Below, piece after piece: positions 5,018 to 5,334 of a DNA stretch of 5,334 nt. Made by a program: the position numbers and the translations under genes. A model generated the notes under the pieces. The model made no database searches. It saw nothing but the letters and a program-made list of their open reading frames with translations, and was not told where the DNA came from. Each line of letters begins with the position of its first letter. The stretch's first letter is position 1. The DNA lies in assembly GCA_964596775.1 (NCBI GenBank), contig CAZQVN010000113.1:1-5334 (forward strand), read 5' to 3'. Source of the DNA: CAZQVN01 sp964596775. GTDB lineage: Bacteria > Eisenbacteria > RBG-16-71-46 > JABDJR01 > JAWXBZ01.

Positions 5018-5334
5018 ATGACTGGACAAGTACGCGCCGTCTACTCGCTCCTCTTCTGGATCTTCGTCGCCCTGAGTTCCATCCTCCTGTTTCCGGTGGC
5101 GCTCCTGATCCGGATCCTCACCGCCCCGTTCGATCCGCGGGGGCGGGCGCTGCATCTCTTCACCTGCTTCTGGGGATCCCTGTACACCTGGCTCAACCCT
5201 ATCTGGCGGGTTCAGGTGGAAGGGCTGGAGAGGATTCCGAAGAACCGGGCCGTCGTGATGGTGGCCAATCACAATTCGCTGGTCGACATCCTCGTCCTGT
5301 TCCGGCTGTTCCGGCACTACAAGTGGGTGTCGAA
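5018..5334 (+). CDS. 1-acyl-sn-glycerol-3-phosphate acyltransferase-like protein, N-terminal part (runs off right edge)
   Basis: The visible 105 residues start with a hydrophobic segment (about 8-34, YSLLFWIFVALSSILLFPVA) that should anchor the protein in the inner membrane. A segment preceding the acyltransferase domain follows (WRVQVEGLERIPKNRAVV). The catalytic motif I, N-H-x4-D, is intact in ANHNSLVDIL with H85 and D90. This is the PlsC/LPLAT signature for transfer of an acyl chain to lysophosphatidic acid in phospholipid synthesis. Motifs II-IV are beyond the window, so related acyltransferases with other acceptors are possible. The ATG at 5018 has only GGA immediately before it, so the ribosome binding site is weak. 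The gene is divergent from the cytochrome gene with a 195-nt gap. Confidence 0.88.
   Translation, partial: MTGQVRAVYSLLFWIFVALSSILLFPVALLIRILTAPFDPRGRALHLFTCFWGSLYTWLNPIWRVQVEGLERIPKNRAVVMVANHNSLVDILVLFRLFRHYKWVS

Noticed and set aside
4970..5317. Minus-strand ORF of 115 codons opposite the acyltransferase
   Set aside because: The + strand frame has an intact NHx4D motif and a membrane anchor. The minus frame is a low-complexity Glu/Pro/Arg-rich shadow.

Overview
The window is GC-rich bacterial chromosomal DNA. No rRNA or other phylogenetic marker is present. The best clue to the host is a periplasmic diheme c-type cytochrome fused to C-terminal TPR-like repeats, an architecture I associate with Acidobacteriota and related phyla. 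That assignment is inference. The protein-coding content is ordinary: an orphan YgiT/MqsA-type zinc-finger plus HTH regulator (359-817, +), the RNA-binding protein Tex (1316-3502, -), the diheme cytochrome c (4064-4822, -), and the N-terminal third or so of a PlsC-type acyltransferase that runs off the right edge (5018-5334, +).

The most interesting content is intergenic. Two paralogous ~200-nt units lie on the + strand at about 1023-1247 and 3811-4034, roughly 2.8 kb apart. Each has the same parts in the same order: (i) a close match to the sigma-54 promoter consensus with exact GG-N10-GC spacing; (ii) a predicted start about 12 nt downstream, at or just before a GC-rich hairpin; (iii) a second hairpin capped by a GNRA tetraloop; (iv) an ~82-nt core that is nearly identical between copies; (v) a GC-rich hairpin followed by a U-tract. 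The first hairpin has different sequence in the two copies but pairs in both, and the GNRA loop changes from GAGA to GAAA. This pattern is expected of a conserved structured RNA. The core contains 1-nt indels that break any shared reading frame, so a conserved peptide is unlikely. I interpret these as two members of a sigma-54-dependent small RNA family, comparable in layout (not in sequence) to the multicopy Qrr sRNAs. I could not match them to a known RNA family by eye.

Both sRNA genes point head-on into the 3' end of a minus-strand gene (tex and the cytochrome gene). Their terminator hairpins sit 30-70 nt past those stop codons and may serve both directions. Copy 1 lies downstream of the antitoxin-like gene in the same orientation. 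Copy 2 lies in the tex upstream region, divergent from tex. The genes do not form an operon: tex and the cytochrome gene share a strand but are separated by 561 nt containing an oppositely oriented sRNA, and plsC is divergent from the cytochrome gene.

The left 358 bases hold no convincing complete gene. There may be the last 15 codons of an upstream gene and a decayed minus-strand reading frame. The toxin partner expected for a YgiT/MqsA-type antitoxin is not visible in the window.
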